NCBI GenBank assembly: GCA_014529385.2
Contig: CM043969.1
Span: 73,383,676 to 73,447,675, forward strand
Source: Adiantum capillus-veneris
Lineage: Eukaryota; Streptophyta; Polypodiopsida; Polypodiales; Pteridaceae
Direction: 5' to 3'
DNA length: 64,000 bases
Shown: positions 20,578 through 34,420 of the stretch, piece by piece
Layout of the letters: each line of letters starts with the position of its first letter
Numbering within the stretch: position 1 is the first letter of the stretch
Notes under the pieces: generated by a model
What the model was told of the DNA's origin: nothing
What the model saw: only the letters and a program-made list of their open reading frames with translations
The model's database searches: none
Position numbers and translations under genes: made by a program

Positions 20578-23500
20578 ATGCTTTTGTGGAGCCATCTTTT
20601 GTCTAGTGCTTCAAAGGGTAGATCAAAGTTTCCTGGCCGTCACAATGTTCAATGCCATTATTGTGATAAGTTTGGTCACATAAAGAAGGATTGTTATGCT
20701 TGGAAGCGTGACAAAGGTAAAGGCAAAGACAAAGACAATGATGATAAAGAGGAGAAACCAAAGAATTCGGTTAAGATTGAAGAACTGAACATAGTGCAAG
20801 ATGATTGTGATGCACAAGACATCAATATGTTGACCGAAAATAATGATGCATTTTATGATGCACAAGAAACTCTATCTTTGCAGAGTTCTATGCCAACAGA
20901 GCTACTTGTTAGTGGTGAAGTGTCCCATACATGGATTCTTGATTCGGGCGCTTCGTTGCATGTCACACCTCATAGGCATTGGTTTACTACATATGAGGAA
21001 ACCATTGGCACTGTTACACTAGGTGACAACTACTCTTGTGACATTGTGGGCATAGGTGATATTGCTATGGTTATGGCAAATGGGGTGAGGTTTACCATAC
21101 ATAATGTGCGTCGTGTTCCAGCTTTGACACAAAATTTGATTTCGGTTGGACGTCTTGATGACTCGGGTTACAAAGTCACTTCTCATCAACAGTCTTTGCG
21201 TATTGCGAAAGGTCATCTTATTTTAGCCCATGGTTCTAAAGTTGATACACTTTATCCTCTTTATGTATCTGACAAGAACAGTGTTCTTTCTGTAACCAAG
21301 CTGCCAACTGTTGCTTTGTGGCATAGCCGGTTAGGTCATATGCCAAAGAAGGGAATGGAAACTCTTTCTCGTTTGGGCTACTTACCGTCTTTATCATTTT
21401 TCGATTTTCCCTTTTGTGAACACTGTGAATATGGTAAGCAAACACGAACACATTGTACACAGTCTTTTGACAAAGAAAGAAAGCCCTTAGAGCTTGTGCA
21501 TAGTGATTTATGTGGGCCTATGCTTTATAAATCCCATGGTGGCGTGTCTTATTATGTTACGTTCATTGACGATGCAACACGACATGTTTGGGTTTATGCC
21601 ATGAAGTCTAAAGATGAGACTTTTTCTTGTTTCAAAAAGTTCTTATATAGTGTGGAAACTCAGTCTGAACATAAGTTGAAAGCTTTATGCTCAGACAATG
21701 GTGGAGAATATGTCTCCAAAGAGTTTGCAGACTTCTGTTCAAGTAGGGGAATTAAGCGCGCGTTTACAGCTCCTTATACCCCTGCACAAAATGGTGTTGC
21801 CGAACGAATGAATAGGACCATCCAAGAGAGAATTATGTCTATGCTATCACAAGCTAATTTACTGCAAGCGTTTTGGGTTGAAGCATTATACACTGCTGTG
21901 TATTTGATCAATAGATCACCACATGCTTCATTACAGTTTCGTGTACCTTTGGAGTTATGGTCAGGACATAAGTTGTCTTATGAAAAACTCCGTACATTTG
22001 GCTGCTAAGCTTGACCCTAAGTCCAGGAAATGCATATTTATTGGCTATGGTGTAGGTGGTCAATTTGGCTATCGTTTATGGGATCCGGAAAGTCGATCAG
22101 TAACCCGTAGTAGCAGTGATGTTGTCTTCAATGAGACCAAGATGCATAGGCAGCCAACGAAAGAGGTTGAATTTTGAAAAGTGACGTTTTCCGATGTATC
22201 ACCTGCTGCACAGATAACTCCTGAGCCAATTACTACACAGGCTAGTACAAGCTCTGATCAACCGAGGAAATCTCAAAGAGTCTCACATCTGCCAGAACGG
22301 TTTGTTCCAGGCATGGACTTTGTGTTGCTGCCACATAGTGGTGAGCCTTCTTGTTACAAAGAGGCTATGCTAGCCAATGATAAGGTTCATTGGGAAAATG
22401 CTATGAAGAGGGAGCTATCCAGTATTGTAAAGAACAAAACATGGGAACTTGTTCCACTGCCAAAATGTAGGAAAGCTTTGCCTTGTAAATGGGTTCACAA
22501 GAAGAAGATTGCATCCAATGTTGAGAATTACAAAGCTCGTTTAGTGGCCAAAGGTTTCAAGCAAGAATATGGTGTAGATTTCCAGGAAATCTTTTCTCCA
22601 GTGGTCAAGATGACGACACTAAGAATGTTGCTTGCTTTGGTTGCCACTGAAGATATGGAGCTTGATCAAATGGATGTCATTACAGCTTTCTTACATGGTG
22701 ATCTTAAGGAAGAGATTTATATGCAGCAACCTGAAGGGTTTGTGCTCAAGGGCAAGGAACATTTGGTCTGTAAGCTTCTGAAGAGTCTCTATGGCTTGAA
22801 GCAATCGTCCAGACAATGGTATCAAAAGTTTGATGCATTTATGCGTTTCCTAGGGTATAAGCGCAGTAATGAGGATCCATGTCTTTACATGAAAAGACAA
22901 CCAAATGGACAACTTATTATGCTTATCCTTTATGTAGATGACATGCTTATTGCTGGTCATTCTAAGAAGGACATTGCTGACTTGAAAACCAAGTTGAAAA
23001 GTCAATTCGACATGAAAGATTTGGGTGAAGCCAATCACATTTTGGGTATGCACATTACTCGTGATCGTAAGAAGAGGTTGTTGTACCTTTCTCAAAAAGA
23101 GTATGTGCACAAGGTTCTTGATTGTTTCAACATGCAGAAGGGGAAGGCCTTGAATACTCCATTGCCTGCATATTTGAAACTTAGCAAGAAGGATTGTCCC
23201 AAATCTGATGAGAAAAAAGCTGCGATGGCTAAAATTCCTTATGCTTCAGCTTGTGGTAGTCTCATGTATGCCATGGTGGCTACAAGACCTGACATTGCAC
23301 ATACAGTGGGAGTTGTCAGCAGATTTATGTCTAACCCTGGTAAAAAGCATTGGGATGCTGTCAAGTCGATTCTCAGATACTTGAGTGGCACTGCAGATAG
23401 ACAGTTATGCTATGGTCGTGGAGAGTCATCCATTCAGGGATTTGTAGACAGTGACTATGCTGGCTATGTTGACAGTCGTAAATCAACAATAGGTTGGATT

Positions 23501-23853
23501 TACACAATTGATGGTTCTGCTATTTCTTGGAGGAGGCAGAGTATGTTGCATTGAGTGAAGCATACAAAGAAGCTATTTGGCTTGCTCGCCTAGTGAAAGA
23601 TCTTGGATTGGAGCAGTGTACACCAGTTTTTCATTGTGACAGTCAAAGTGCTATTGCCTTGGCTAACAATCCACTGTTTCACTCCAGAACGAAACACATT
23701 GATGTGCGCTATCACTTCAGTCGTGAATGCCTGGCAAACAAGAGCCTTGATTTAGTGAAGATTCCTACGTCAGAGAACATAGCGGATGCACTCACTAAGA
23801 GTCTCTCCAGCCATCAGTTTCAACACTGTCGTGAGTTGATGGGCATTGTGTGA
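20578..23853 (+). pseudogene. Copia pol (protease-integrase-RT-RNase H), degraded
   Basis: In order: a CCHC knuckle (CHYCDKFGHIKKDC), protease with WILDSGASLH, the GAG-pre-integrase HSRLGH box, integrase with a DDATRH strand and the NGVAERMNRT box, RT with MDVITAFLHG and LYVDDMLIAG, and RNase H with EAEYVALSEA. The integrase-before-RT order is the Ty1/copia hallmark. Breaks are a deletion and frameshift after RTFGC at about 22005, an in-frame TGA at 22175-22177, and a deletion with frameshift at about 23540 just before EAEYVAL. The capsid part of gag is absent; 20020-20577 holds only leader-like sequence. The native stop TGA is at 23851-23853. Confidence 0.95.
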
Positions 23854-24812
23854 TGTTAGCAGCGGCTAACGGCTACACCAATTATGCACCAAGCTGTGGA
23901 TGTGCCATAGTGCACAATATTTACTTTTCATTGTATAGGGCTTGGGCTCATTTTGGAGTTCCAAAGTTGTATGAGTCTAGGCTAGAGAGCTCACTTTATC
24001 CCATAGTTGAAGGGTTTGAGGCCCAAAGCTATAAAAGAGCCCTATGCTTAATAAGAGGTCATTCTTGAGTGGTCCTTTTGAGAACTCTCTCCCTAGAGGA
24101 GGTCTTGATGGCCTAGCTTTTGAGCTTAATGCCCATGCTTAGAAGGCTAGTGCTAATCACATGTAATTAATGTTATCCTCTCTTAATTACTCTAGTCTTC
24201 ATTATGTTGTCAATCATGTTTCTCTACTTTCCTTCATTGTTTTGAAGTGTTGATCTTCTCTAATCTAACTCTTACTTATGCTAAGCTACTCCGATTAGTG
24301 TCCTTGTCTAACTCTCTCGATTAAGCGGAGTGGGCGTACTCGTGAATTGAGGGATTAGAGTTGTCCTCTAATGGTGTGCTTGTGTGTGTGTAGGTTTAGG
24401 AAGCCTTGAGCTTAATTTGATTATGTGTGAGTTGATTTGGACACCATGATTGACATGGTTGGGGTGGCCGATTTGAATGTGATCTTGTGTTCTTAATCGT
24501 CAATGCATGTAATTAGGGTTGTGCTTGAGAGACTCCAAGATTAGTGTGTTTCACTTCGTTGCTTGATGTGTGTAGATGATTGCTTGAATTGATGCTTGAT
24601 GTGCGATTAGCATTAGTTGTTTGGGGATGATTTCTATTTGCATTGGAGGATGCACCCTCTTGAATCCTCTCAATCTTTGCATCCGATGACACTCTCGCAC
24701 ATTCTTTGTGTGATGCCTCCAAGCCCTAGCCGGGTCATGCTCTCTCTCTCTCTCTCTCTCCGGATTGATAGATTTTGTGGGAGATTGCCTATGCTATGGC
24801 GAGCCTCCAACA
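23854..24812 (+). repeat. 5' LTR of element N
   Basis: It starts TGTTAGCAGCGGC and ends CCTCCAACA. A candidate primer site TGGTGGCTTCGCCCGGG follows at 24816. This is not the common tRNA-Met site, and I could not assign it to a tRNA. Confidence 0.78.
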
Positions 24813-25233
24813 TTGTGGTGGCTTCGCCCGGGCATGTATATTGCTTAATTGATTGTAAGATGAAATGAGAAATGAAACACAAAGGGGATTGACTTCGACA
24901 ATGTTTGCATAAAGTATAATTATCGTAAGATTTTTTTGTTAATTGGTGCATCCCCAAATCATCTCCTGTCTTTACCTCCACTACAATATCATGCAAATAT
25001 CCTTTCTCACACACTTGTTGACCATGGTTGTTTGCAAAACCCTCAAAAACTTTTTCTAATGGGACCATGCCCTTAAGCAAATTTTCAAAAACACTATAAT
25101 TTCAAATGTTATTATTTGCTGGCTGACGACCCTGACCCTTCATTGTGTTGATAAGGCCAAAACTCACACACTCACACACACCCTTTTTCCACAAGAAGCC
25201 AAGCAAAGGCTTGCTACCCAGTGGCGCATCAAG

Positions 25234-25344
<111 letters not shown>

Positions 25345-26847
25345 GCAACTCGGCCTGATCTGCTGCCGATATTTTCTCCAGAACTCTCTCTCTCTCTCTC
25401 ACTAACACACACGCAAGGTCAGGTTGCAAACACACACACACTCCCAATTCCAAACCCGCTGCATGGATTTGCGCTGTAGACTTGCTCGCTACCCCGCCTT
25501 GGCCTGCCTGGCTTGGCCCACACCATCACACACACTCCTACCTTTTCGGGCCTGCAAACTACAACACACACACACACACACACACTCGTTTTTGCCAATA
25601 TCTGGCTGCGCACAAACAGTGGAATTCCCCTGGGCACTTCGCCTCTTTTGCTAGCATGAGACTCCACCTACCCAATGGCCAGTGTCCCCACCCACAAACT
25701 GAGCTTGAATCCGCAGCTCTTGCTGAGTTCCCGCCACAGATGGCGCAACACACACACACACCTCATTGGATCTATTAAACGCACGGCTATACCAGCCGTT
25801 GTTGACGTTCTTGTTGACCCCCCTGCCCATGCCCTGCCTGCTCGGAATTTGTGCCCACGTGCCCTGCCAACGCGCTGCTGCTAACTTAGATCCGACCCCA
25901 CCAATGTGCTGGCCACAGTACACGACAACACACACTATCAGACACACACAATGCTTGTGGGCTCGCAGCTTTGCACAGAGCACAGCGCGCGCACACACAC
26001 ACTCGTACACACACAAACACACACACACACACTCCTCTCTCCCACACTCTCCCTGTCGACCCCGCGTAGCTGCAGCCATCGCTCACTGAGTTTTTTTAAA
26101 ACGTTTTTTTAAATGTAAAAATTAAAAATTAAAAGAATAATGTGTTCCCACCCCCACTCTCACCTTAAGTTCGTGGGTAGCTCCGAGAGCTTGTTTCAAA
26201 TTGAAGCATTCTTTTGTGACAACATTCATGGGTTGTAGGAACAATATTGCATTAATGACATTAAAAAATGGAGACTCGTGAATTGCTTTGATGCTTGAGG
26301 TTTGACGACGATGATATCGAAATTCACTAGGCATACGAGACATTCCCGTTGCTATAGATTGCAAAATTTGGCTATTCAAGAGTCGTGCATTTTCTTCATG
26401 TATGCTCTAATTGTGTTAGCACTTCTATGCACATATGAACTTTCATCGCACCAAAATTTTGTCTTGTGCATGGTAGTGCTTGAATTGAGTGAAGTTATCA
26501 TTGCACTAAATGAAAAAAATTCCTTGTGACATGCATGGGGCTTGGGAGCTACATTGGATAAAAAACTGATGCTTGGTCAAAGAGTGTGCATTCAACTTGG
26601 GCTTGGCACTGCTCGATACTCTTTTAGTGCTTAAATTGAATAAAAAATCATTTCATAGCACTAATTGGGCTTCTTGAATGACCATGAGAGGGCAGTAAAA
26701 CTTTTGGGCTTGTGATTGAATATGACATTTTTAGTGCTCGTGTTAAATAATCATATGATTGCAAAGCACTAACATTTGAGTTGTTTTGAAGGGTTGTGTG
26801 GCAGGTGTGTGATTTCAAATGATCCAAGAATGGGTTATCAATGCAAT

Positions 26848-27290
26848 ATTGCAAAATTTGGCTAATTAGAGCCATTCCAAATGTGTGGATTAAAGTTGTA
26901 ATGCTAGCTCATAGCTTGGTCTATTCATTTGAGCTAGTGTTTAGCCAACTTTTTGAGCTTTTAAAGTACAAATGTGGCTATCGAGAGCCACTCACTTTCA
27001 TTTCATCAAGTTGCAGTCATCTCTAGCTCATAGCGTGTGCTCTAAAATTGTAAAATTTATTGAGCTAGTTGTTAGCCAGCTTTTTGAAAAGCTTAAATTG
27101 TAAAATTTGGCTATTGAGGGCCACTTCACTTCATTCAAAAGTTGCATTAGTTTCAGCTCTTGTCTTGTTTAAATTCCATATCTCATTGAGCTAGAAATTA
27201 ATCGACTTTTGAATCATGCATGAGAGATGGTAAAAATTGCAAAATTTGCTTATGTGGAAGCATTTTATCTCTCTCATGGTTGTTATGTAT
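26848..27290 (+). repeat. Degenerate tandem repeat, about 120-140 bp units
   Basis: The phrases TTTGAGCTAGT.TTAGCCA.CTTTTTGA, AAAATTTGGCTA and GAG(A/G)GCCACT recur about every 120-140 bp, three to four times, with heavy divergence. An earlier partial match is at 26360. Confidence 0.55.
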
Positions 27291-28639
27291 GCATAAATTT
27301 GCTACATTAGAGCATCATGTGCATAACCAAAGGCATTTTTTTTCCCTTGGGTTTTTCCCTCTTTTGTAGCTTGTGTTTACACTTAGCTTCAAATCAGCTT
27401 CTTCCTTTGCAAATAAAAAGATCAAGAGGCTTCTCTACACAAAGGATGCTTGCTCACGGATGCTCAAAGAGCATGAATAGGTGTAATCCTTCCATGAGTT
27501 GGCTCTTTGTTCATCTCTCCATTCTCTTGCTTGGTTTAAGTGAAATTTTGCTTCTAAGCTATGGTTTTTTCATGTTAGAAAGACTAAGCAGTTTAAAGTT
27601 TCAACACTGTGCTTTGTGAAAATTAAACTCATAAAAAAATAAGGTTTTATGTATGTTAATCATAGGTAATTGGCCTTGACCTTAGGTTAATGTAGGTTCA
27701 TTTCTTGCTAGTTCTAGATTCATAGTGATAAGTCTTAATATTCCATTCATTTTTGTCATGACCTAGGGCTATGATTAGGCTTTAATCTTTTTTAGTCCAA
27801 TTGCCATAAACATCTCATAAAAGAAGCAATAAAAATGTGCTAAAAAATGAACCATGAAGCAAAGAAGTGTCCAAAAAGGTAGCAAAAATGCTACTAAGGC
27901 ACACGAAAATAAAAATTCTATGTTATGATGTGTCTTTGTGAGGCCTAGTGCCTTATTGGCACTTGGCAGGCAAGGGGAATCACCTTGGCTAGCTTGGTCA
28001 AGGCCCTAAACCGATGCCCTGGGCTGATAGGGGTTAGCCGTCGCCTTGGTAAGCTAGTAGGCTTTTGGAACACCTTCTTGAGGGTTCAATGAGCTGAGAG
28101 TCGCACCTAGACTTGCCTTGGGGTGGTAGCCTTGTGATTGTGCTTTAATTTTTCAATGAATGACTAAATCAAAACTTCCATGAGCTTCAAAAACTTTGAC
28201 AATGTACTAATAGATTAGGAGCTTTTTTATAGCCTGTAGACATGATAGACTTGAATGATTTATTAAGATTGTTCACATAGTTTTTAGGCTAGTAGGTTTA
28301 TGAACTTGCATTAGCCTAGGGTCATAATTGATTGCTTGTGTTTCATGCATAAAATTGAAATTTCAAGTGGTTTAATCTTCACAATAGTTTGAGTATTTTT
28401 TTGCTTTATGTTGTCTAGTTTTTGACTATGATTGACCCATCTTTTAGAAGCAAAAAATCACTTTGCATGATTGTTCATTTATGCTTCATCTTTTATTCAT
28501 TTTTGGTGGCCTTTGATGCTCATTACTTGTTCTTATGTTTTGCAGCTCAACATTTCTTCCTTGGACTTTCTTTCTAACATGTCACCGTGTCTTGCTTCAC
28601 CGGCACACGAGGACGTGCGCCAAATTAGGAAGGGGGGAG

Positions 28640-29569
28640 AGTTAGCAGCGGCTAACGGCTACACCAATTATGCACCAAGCTGTGGATGTGCTATAGTGCA
28701 CAATATTTACTTTTCATTGTATAGGGCTTGGGCTCATTTTGGAGTTCCAAAGTTGTATGAGTCTAGGCTAGAGAGCTCACTTTATCCCATAGTTGAAGGG
28801 TTTGAGGCCCAAAGCTATAAAAGAGCCCTATGTTTAATGAGAGGTCATTCTTGAGTGATCCTTTTGAGAACTCTCTCCCTAGAGGAGGTCTTGATGGCCT
28901 AGCCTTTGAGATTAATGCCCATGCTTAGAAGGCTAGTGCTAATCATATGTAATTAGTGTAATCCTCTCTTAATTACTCTAGTCTTCATTATGTTGTCAAT
29001 CATGTTTCTCTACTTTCCTTCATTGTTTTGAAGTGTTGATCTTCTCTAATCTAACTCTTACTTATGCTAAGCTACTCCGATTAGTGTCCTTATCTAACTC
29101 TCTCGATTAAACGGAGTGGGCGTACTCGTGATTGAGGGATTAGAGTTGTCCTCTAATGGTATGCTTGTGTGTGTGTAGGTTTAGGAAGCCTTGATTTGGC
29201 CTTGATTTGGACACCATGATTGGCATGGTTGGGGTGGCCGACTTGAATGTGATCTTGTGTGCTTAATCGTCAATGCATGTAATTAGGGTTGTGCTTGAGA
29301 GACTCCAAGATTAGTGTGTTTCACTTCGTTGCTTGATGTGTGTAAATGATTGCTTGAATTGATGCTTTATGTGCGATTAGCATTAGTTGTTTGGGGATGA
29401 TTTCTATTTGCATTGGAGGATGCACACTCTTGAATCCTCTCAACCTTTGCATCCGATGACGCTCTCGCACATTCTTTGTGTGATGCCTCCAAGCCCTAGC
29501 CGGGTCATGCTCTCTCTCTCCGGATTAGATTTTGTGGGAGATTGCCTATGCTATGGCGAGCCTCCAATA
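28640..29569 (+). repeat. 3' LTR of element N
   Basis: It matches 23854-24812 with scattered changes. The first base is A instead of T and the last two are TA instead of CA, so both ends have decayed. Confidence 0.78.
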
Positions 29570-29629
29570 GGTGAAGAGTGGTGCTCTTCCATTTTTATAG
29601 TCTCCCACATTGGCCATCAAGTGGGAGAA

Positions 29630-29888
29630 TGTTAGGTTTAATGGCCATGTGGCCGACCGCCCATTACTAACTGCCACTAACCCTAAGTGTACAGTTATAC
29701 ACTTGTGTGAGCCACTAACACTAAGTAGAATGTATATTGTGCCTTAGTGCATAAGATAAGAGAAGAAAGAAAGGGGGCATACAGTACGTTGGCTCTCTCC
29801 CTTCAACCTGTGTGTGGCTATGGTGGTGTGTGTGTGAGTGTGTGCGTGCGTATTCTTCTTCCCTTGTGCTCCCAACTCCTCCCCATCA
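29630..29888 (+). repeat. Copia 3' LTR
   Basis: It is 259 bp, preceded by the purine tract AAGTGGGAGAA. It ends CATCA and is followed by the right GAGAC duplication. Confidence 0.93.
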
Positions 29889-32800
29889 GAGACTGGGAGA
29901 CCCAGAGGACAATCCCCCTTCTCTATTTTGGATACTAACATATGGGAATTCTCTAGAGATAGCGACATTATCATTCTAGGGGACTTCAATGCTAGGATTG
30001 CCCATCATTAGACGATATTTTATAATACCTCAGAGGAGATGGTGAGAGAGCTGGATATTGCAGAGATGGGCCTTTCCAGAATATCAGAGGATGGGGAACA
30101 TACTGAGTATGGACGACACATGGATTGGCCATCTTGAATGGCGTACAAAGATTTCCCGCTGTGGGAGGCTTCACATGCTTTGCACACAGACATGGAGCCA
30201 ACACGGTGGATTATCATGGCACAGTCGAGCGTCATATCTAGTATACATGATCTCACAGTTGGGCCTAGACCTGTTGGGGTGGCAGTGGATCATGCTATTG
30301 TGTCGCCGACCATCTCTTTCCAATTCAATGTAGCACACATTCCACGGGTAGCAGCCCCTACTCGCTACACCTTCACGCGGGTTACATATTCTGTATACAT
30401 AGACGGGATGTATAGACCCCTATCCACTGAGGAGCCGAAGCGAACTTTGGAGGAGCTTTCTACTATACTGACACAGACATTACACGATGCTGTAGTAGAG
30501 GCATACCCACACACACAGCCTGAGCAGAGATGTCGTTCTGGGAGCATGACTTAGAAAAGCTGGTATAATGAGGAATGCCGTCAGACTAGAGCTAGACTTC
30601 AGAGGGAAGTGCTTTTAGGGGACATCACTCACAGACAGTCACATATTGACTTTCGACGCTAGTGCGGTGGAAGAAGAGGGCATTTTGGCTTGACTAGAGC
30701 AGGATCTATACCAGCTATTCTTGAGTTAGGACTCACGTGAGGCATGGCGGCTCTTTCATGAGAAGTGTCCCCCCCCCCCGCCATTACCTCTACAGAGACC
30801 TGGGGTTAGTACGCATCATCTTTGTACATAGTTTCTAGACAGCACACCCTTCCCGACCCCCCCGATCCATGCCCACACACATGTGCTTTTTTCACCGCCC
30901 GCTGAGATGGTGAAGAAGGCCATTGAACAGGATGAGGAGTGGGAGAGCATATGATCATGATGGCTTAGTGGCTGAGCATTTCATGCATGCCAGAGATCTA
31001 CTAGCAGAGCTTCTAGCAGTTATGTTTAACCGTGCCATGTGTGAGGGCTTGCCTGATACTTGGAGCCTATCTATGATTGTACCTATCTTCAAGTCGGGAG
31101 ACCCTATGGAGCCTGGGAATTATTGCACTATCATAATTGGACACACATTGTCACGGTTGTTCGCATCCATTCTTGATCAACAACTGAGTAGATGGGCAGA
31201 GAGGGAGCATGCGTGCTGTTGGGCAGGCGGGAGAGGTTTTTCTATTCTTGACCATATCTTGACACTCAGGGCCATCATCGAGGAGGGCAGATCCCATGGG
31301 AGACGGATCTATTGTAGCTTTGTGGACTTTCGCAAAGCATTTAACACAATACCCAAAGCTAGATTGATGCGCAGATTATAGGAGATGGGATCCTGGCCAT
31401 ATGTGAATGCGGGCACTGACCTCCTGATCCACTATGGGGTGGTATTAAATACCATGACCTTGGTTTTACCAAGGTTGACAGACAAGCCACTTTCATGGGC
31501 AAACATATGCAAAGCATCCAAGTGATGTTGCATCCCCTCCGGAGAGTCGGTGATCCACACAATATCATCAGCATATAACAATAGCGGAATCCATGTCCCT
31601 GCCAGTGGTGCACCTCTATCACCATCTCTCTCAATGAAGTCAGAAACCTCGTTCACATTCATACCAAATAGAGCAGGAGAGAGCGGACAACCCTGCTTCA
31701 CTCCAATAGTGGAGTGAACCGGTGTAGATAGACCCTCTGAGGTGCGTGCATACCCTACCACTGATCTGTACAATGCCATGATCCCCCAAATGAGCTCTGT
31801 GGAATATACAGATGCTTACACTTACCTTGGACTTTTTTTTAGTGGACCAGCATTTTCTTTGAGGAGAGCAGCAGAGACTAGAGACCAGAGCCCATTCAGC
31901 ATTGGGGAGACTGGAGAGGATGTCGTCACAGGTTCAGTTTCAGGAGCCTTGGACGAAGCTCTGGCTCTTTGACACTTTGGTGGCTTCTGTATTGCTCTAT
32001 GGAGCTGAGATATGGGGCCCTTCATTGGATCATCACGAGAGAACATGTCGCACTGATCGATGGGGGGACATGGAGAAGCCTCTGGTCTCTATGATCTCGC
32101 GGCTCATTAGAGCCAAGGCTTCATTACCACGTGCCATTATCCGAGCAGAGCTAGTTGCCCCTCCACTAGTAGTTGAGGATCTGTTTCCTTCATACACCGC
32201 TTTTGGGAACTTCCCAAAGACAGATACGCCCACCTTGCACTTGAGTCCTCTCGATAGTTAGTCAGGCAGGGAGACACAACATGTTGGTATGGGGAGATGA
32301 TGTCATGGTTCTAGAAACATGGGTTTAGTATAGACAGATTGCACCCCTTCCAATACTCACTGGATGCACCCTCTTTGACTCTTACACAGTCCGAGACCAC
32401 CAGGCTCATCCGCCAGAACCTGACTCAGCTAGACACCAAGAGAACATGGGTACAACCAACACATGAGCTGGACACGAAGATGGCTTTCTACAGAGAGCAT
32501 CTTCGCTAGCTTACGGCGGACGGTTTTGTGACGAGGCCTAGATACATGGACACCCACTTGTCTCATGGGATACGGTGTGCTATTGACCAGATACGCACAT
32601 CTTCACACTAGCTGTGGATCGAGACTGGGAGATACAATGGAGTGCCAACAGAGGCCATGATATGCACCTTGTGTGACATTGAGCCTGAGACAGAGTTACA
32701 CTACACATACCATTGCCCCGTCTACTATGAGATACGAGGCTGCTTCCACTGCTTGTTCAGAGAGGCTTTGGACGACTCTCCAGATTCATGAGGTACGAGG

Positions 32801-33162
32801 ATTGGAGATGCCTGGGTTTGTTTCTTCTCGAGCTACGCAGACACAGAGAGAGCTTGAGGAGAGGAGAGGCTAGCTAGTCTCAGAGACACATCACAGACTT
32901 CCTTAGAGCAGACACTGGACACCTAGAGGAGCTACTACCACAACAGAACTTGTCGCCTCACAAAAGAGGCACACTGATCGATCGAGCGGCGGAGCTGGGG
33001 AGATCCAGACGCCCATGACTGCGAAGGACTACACATCACCGACGGAGGCTACATCAGAGGATTCAGATCACTTTGGCTCGACCTGCACGACGCCCGGTCA
33101 GACTACTATCCATGGAGGAGATTGATGAGATCCGCCAACGACCGATGCTGGATTTCTTGTGA
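29889..33162 (+). pseudogene. LINE ORF2, rest of endonuclease, reverse transcriptase and C terminus
   Basis: The endonuclease resumes with IIILGDFNARI and later VDHAIV. RT follows from about 30920: KSGDPMEPGNY is the early RT block and CSFVDFRKAFNTIP is motif A. Motifs B (GVKQGCPLSPALF) and C (LLYADDIVW) are read only on the minus strand, because 31393-31800 is inverted. The plus strand resumes with VEYTDAYTYLG and a C-terminal domain that includes a Cys/His cluster (CTLCDIE...LHYTYHCPVY). It ends MLDFL with TGA at 33160-33162. There are multiple stops and frameshifts. The LINE clade is uncertain; the order endonuclease then RT places it among APE-type non-LTR elements. Confidence 0.85.
31393..31800 (-). 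other. Inverted segment within the LINE RT
   Basis: About 405 bp is reversed. On the minus strand it reads ELIWGIMALYRSVVGY..., motif B, the YADD box, then KTKVMVFNTTP and RRSVPAFTYGQ. The plus-strand flanks read ...RLMRRL and VEYTDAYTYLG, which are the sequences expected on either side. Coordinates of the ends are good to about 10 bp. Confidence 0.85.
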
Positions 33163-33386
33163 CTTGTGATTTAGCTATCACAGCTAGCTGCTTAGTTCAC
33201 ACCTATCAGTTTAAGATGCCAAAGTACTTTTATTTTATCATTTTGTTATGCTGACTTTGTATCAGATTCACCAGATTGTAACGCTGTGGTCTCATAGGTC
33301 ATTTTGCCCTTTTGAAGACGTTAACATTTCATTTCATTTCTCTATCCTCTATCCTCGGAGGAGCGCCAATGAGGCCTCCAAAGCCG

Positions 33387-33433
<47 letters not shown>

Positions 33434-34420
33434 AGGCCGGAGCACGCAAACCCCCTGTCTCGCTCCCTCTCTCTGTGCGCAGGGTGTGTTTGAAAGGGCA
33501 GTCCCTTTTGTAAACCACTTTCGATTAGCTGCCACAATCGTACGACCAACTCTTTTCGTTGCCTAGCTTTTCAGATCTCTGCTGTTATAATCGCTTTTCA
33601 GAGCCAGATGCCTGCAAATTTGCAATCGTATTTTTTATAGCCTGCATGCAAAGACAACAATAATGAATGCTCCTGCCATGCCAAATTTGGTCATCTCAAC
33701 AAGCACAAAGAGTGGATGAAGAGCTGCTTGTCAAGGACGTCGTCTCTTGGATTGGATTGATTATGGAACATGAACAGGGGCAAGCCTAGAAAGCTGTTTT
33801 CAGCATATAGGGTCTTTGCTTGCGTGCGACACTACACAAGATGCTTATAAGGGCAATAAAATTTAGGATGGTATTGGTAGGTAGTGGTGGTTGAAAAAGA
33901 AAATTGTGCTTGGCATTGCCTTGGTCTACATTTATGCTAAATATGGTCTACTTCAGCAAGCACAAAGAGTGCTTTACGAGGAGTCTTACCATATGCCGAG
34001 CGAACTTTACCGAGCGATTGGTAAAACCGAGCGAGACCCACCATAAAGACATGACACTTGAAGCAATTGAACACTAATTTTAGATGAGATATACTCCCTT
34101 CTATCCATGTTGAGGGTCTGGACCCATGGTTGTAACACATTATATGCCTTAGAGGTGCCTGATAGGTGCATTATTATAATTAGATGACTTTTGTTCAAAC
34201 TCTATCATATGAGCTGACAATAGGTCACTCTAAATGGAGGTGGAAATCTTGCTAGCCCAAGTGTAAGCACACCCTTGATCACCACTCTCTCTTCTTGATT
34301 TTTTGTGGAGCTGTGATGGTCAGAATAGTGAGAAACATCACATACATTCCCTATGACTCTCCTACAAGGCTCAACTGCCTAATGAGACAATCCCATATCT
34401 ATACAAAGGCTCAAAATGCA
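33163..34420. other. Intergenic, LINE 3' tail and CT microsatellite
   Basis: The first 100-150 bp may be the LINE 3' UTR. (TC)n is at 33391-33429. I see nothing else that I can support. Confidence 0.7.

Noticed and set aside
31432-31779. Antisense gene with YADD on the minus strand
   Set aside because: It is the missing middle of the LINE RT in inverted orientation, not a separate gene.
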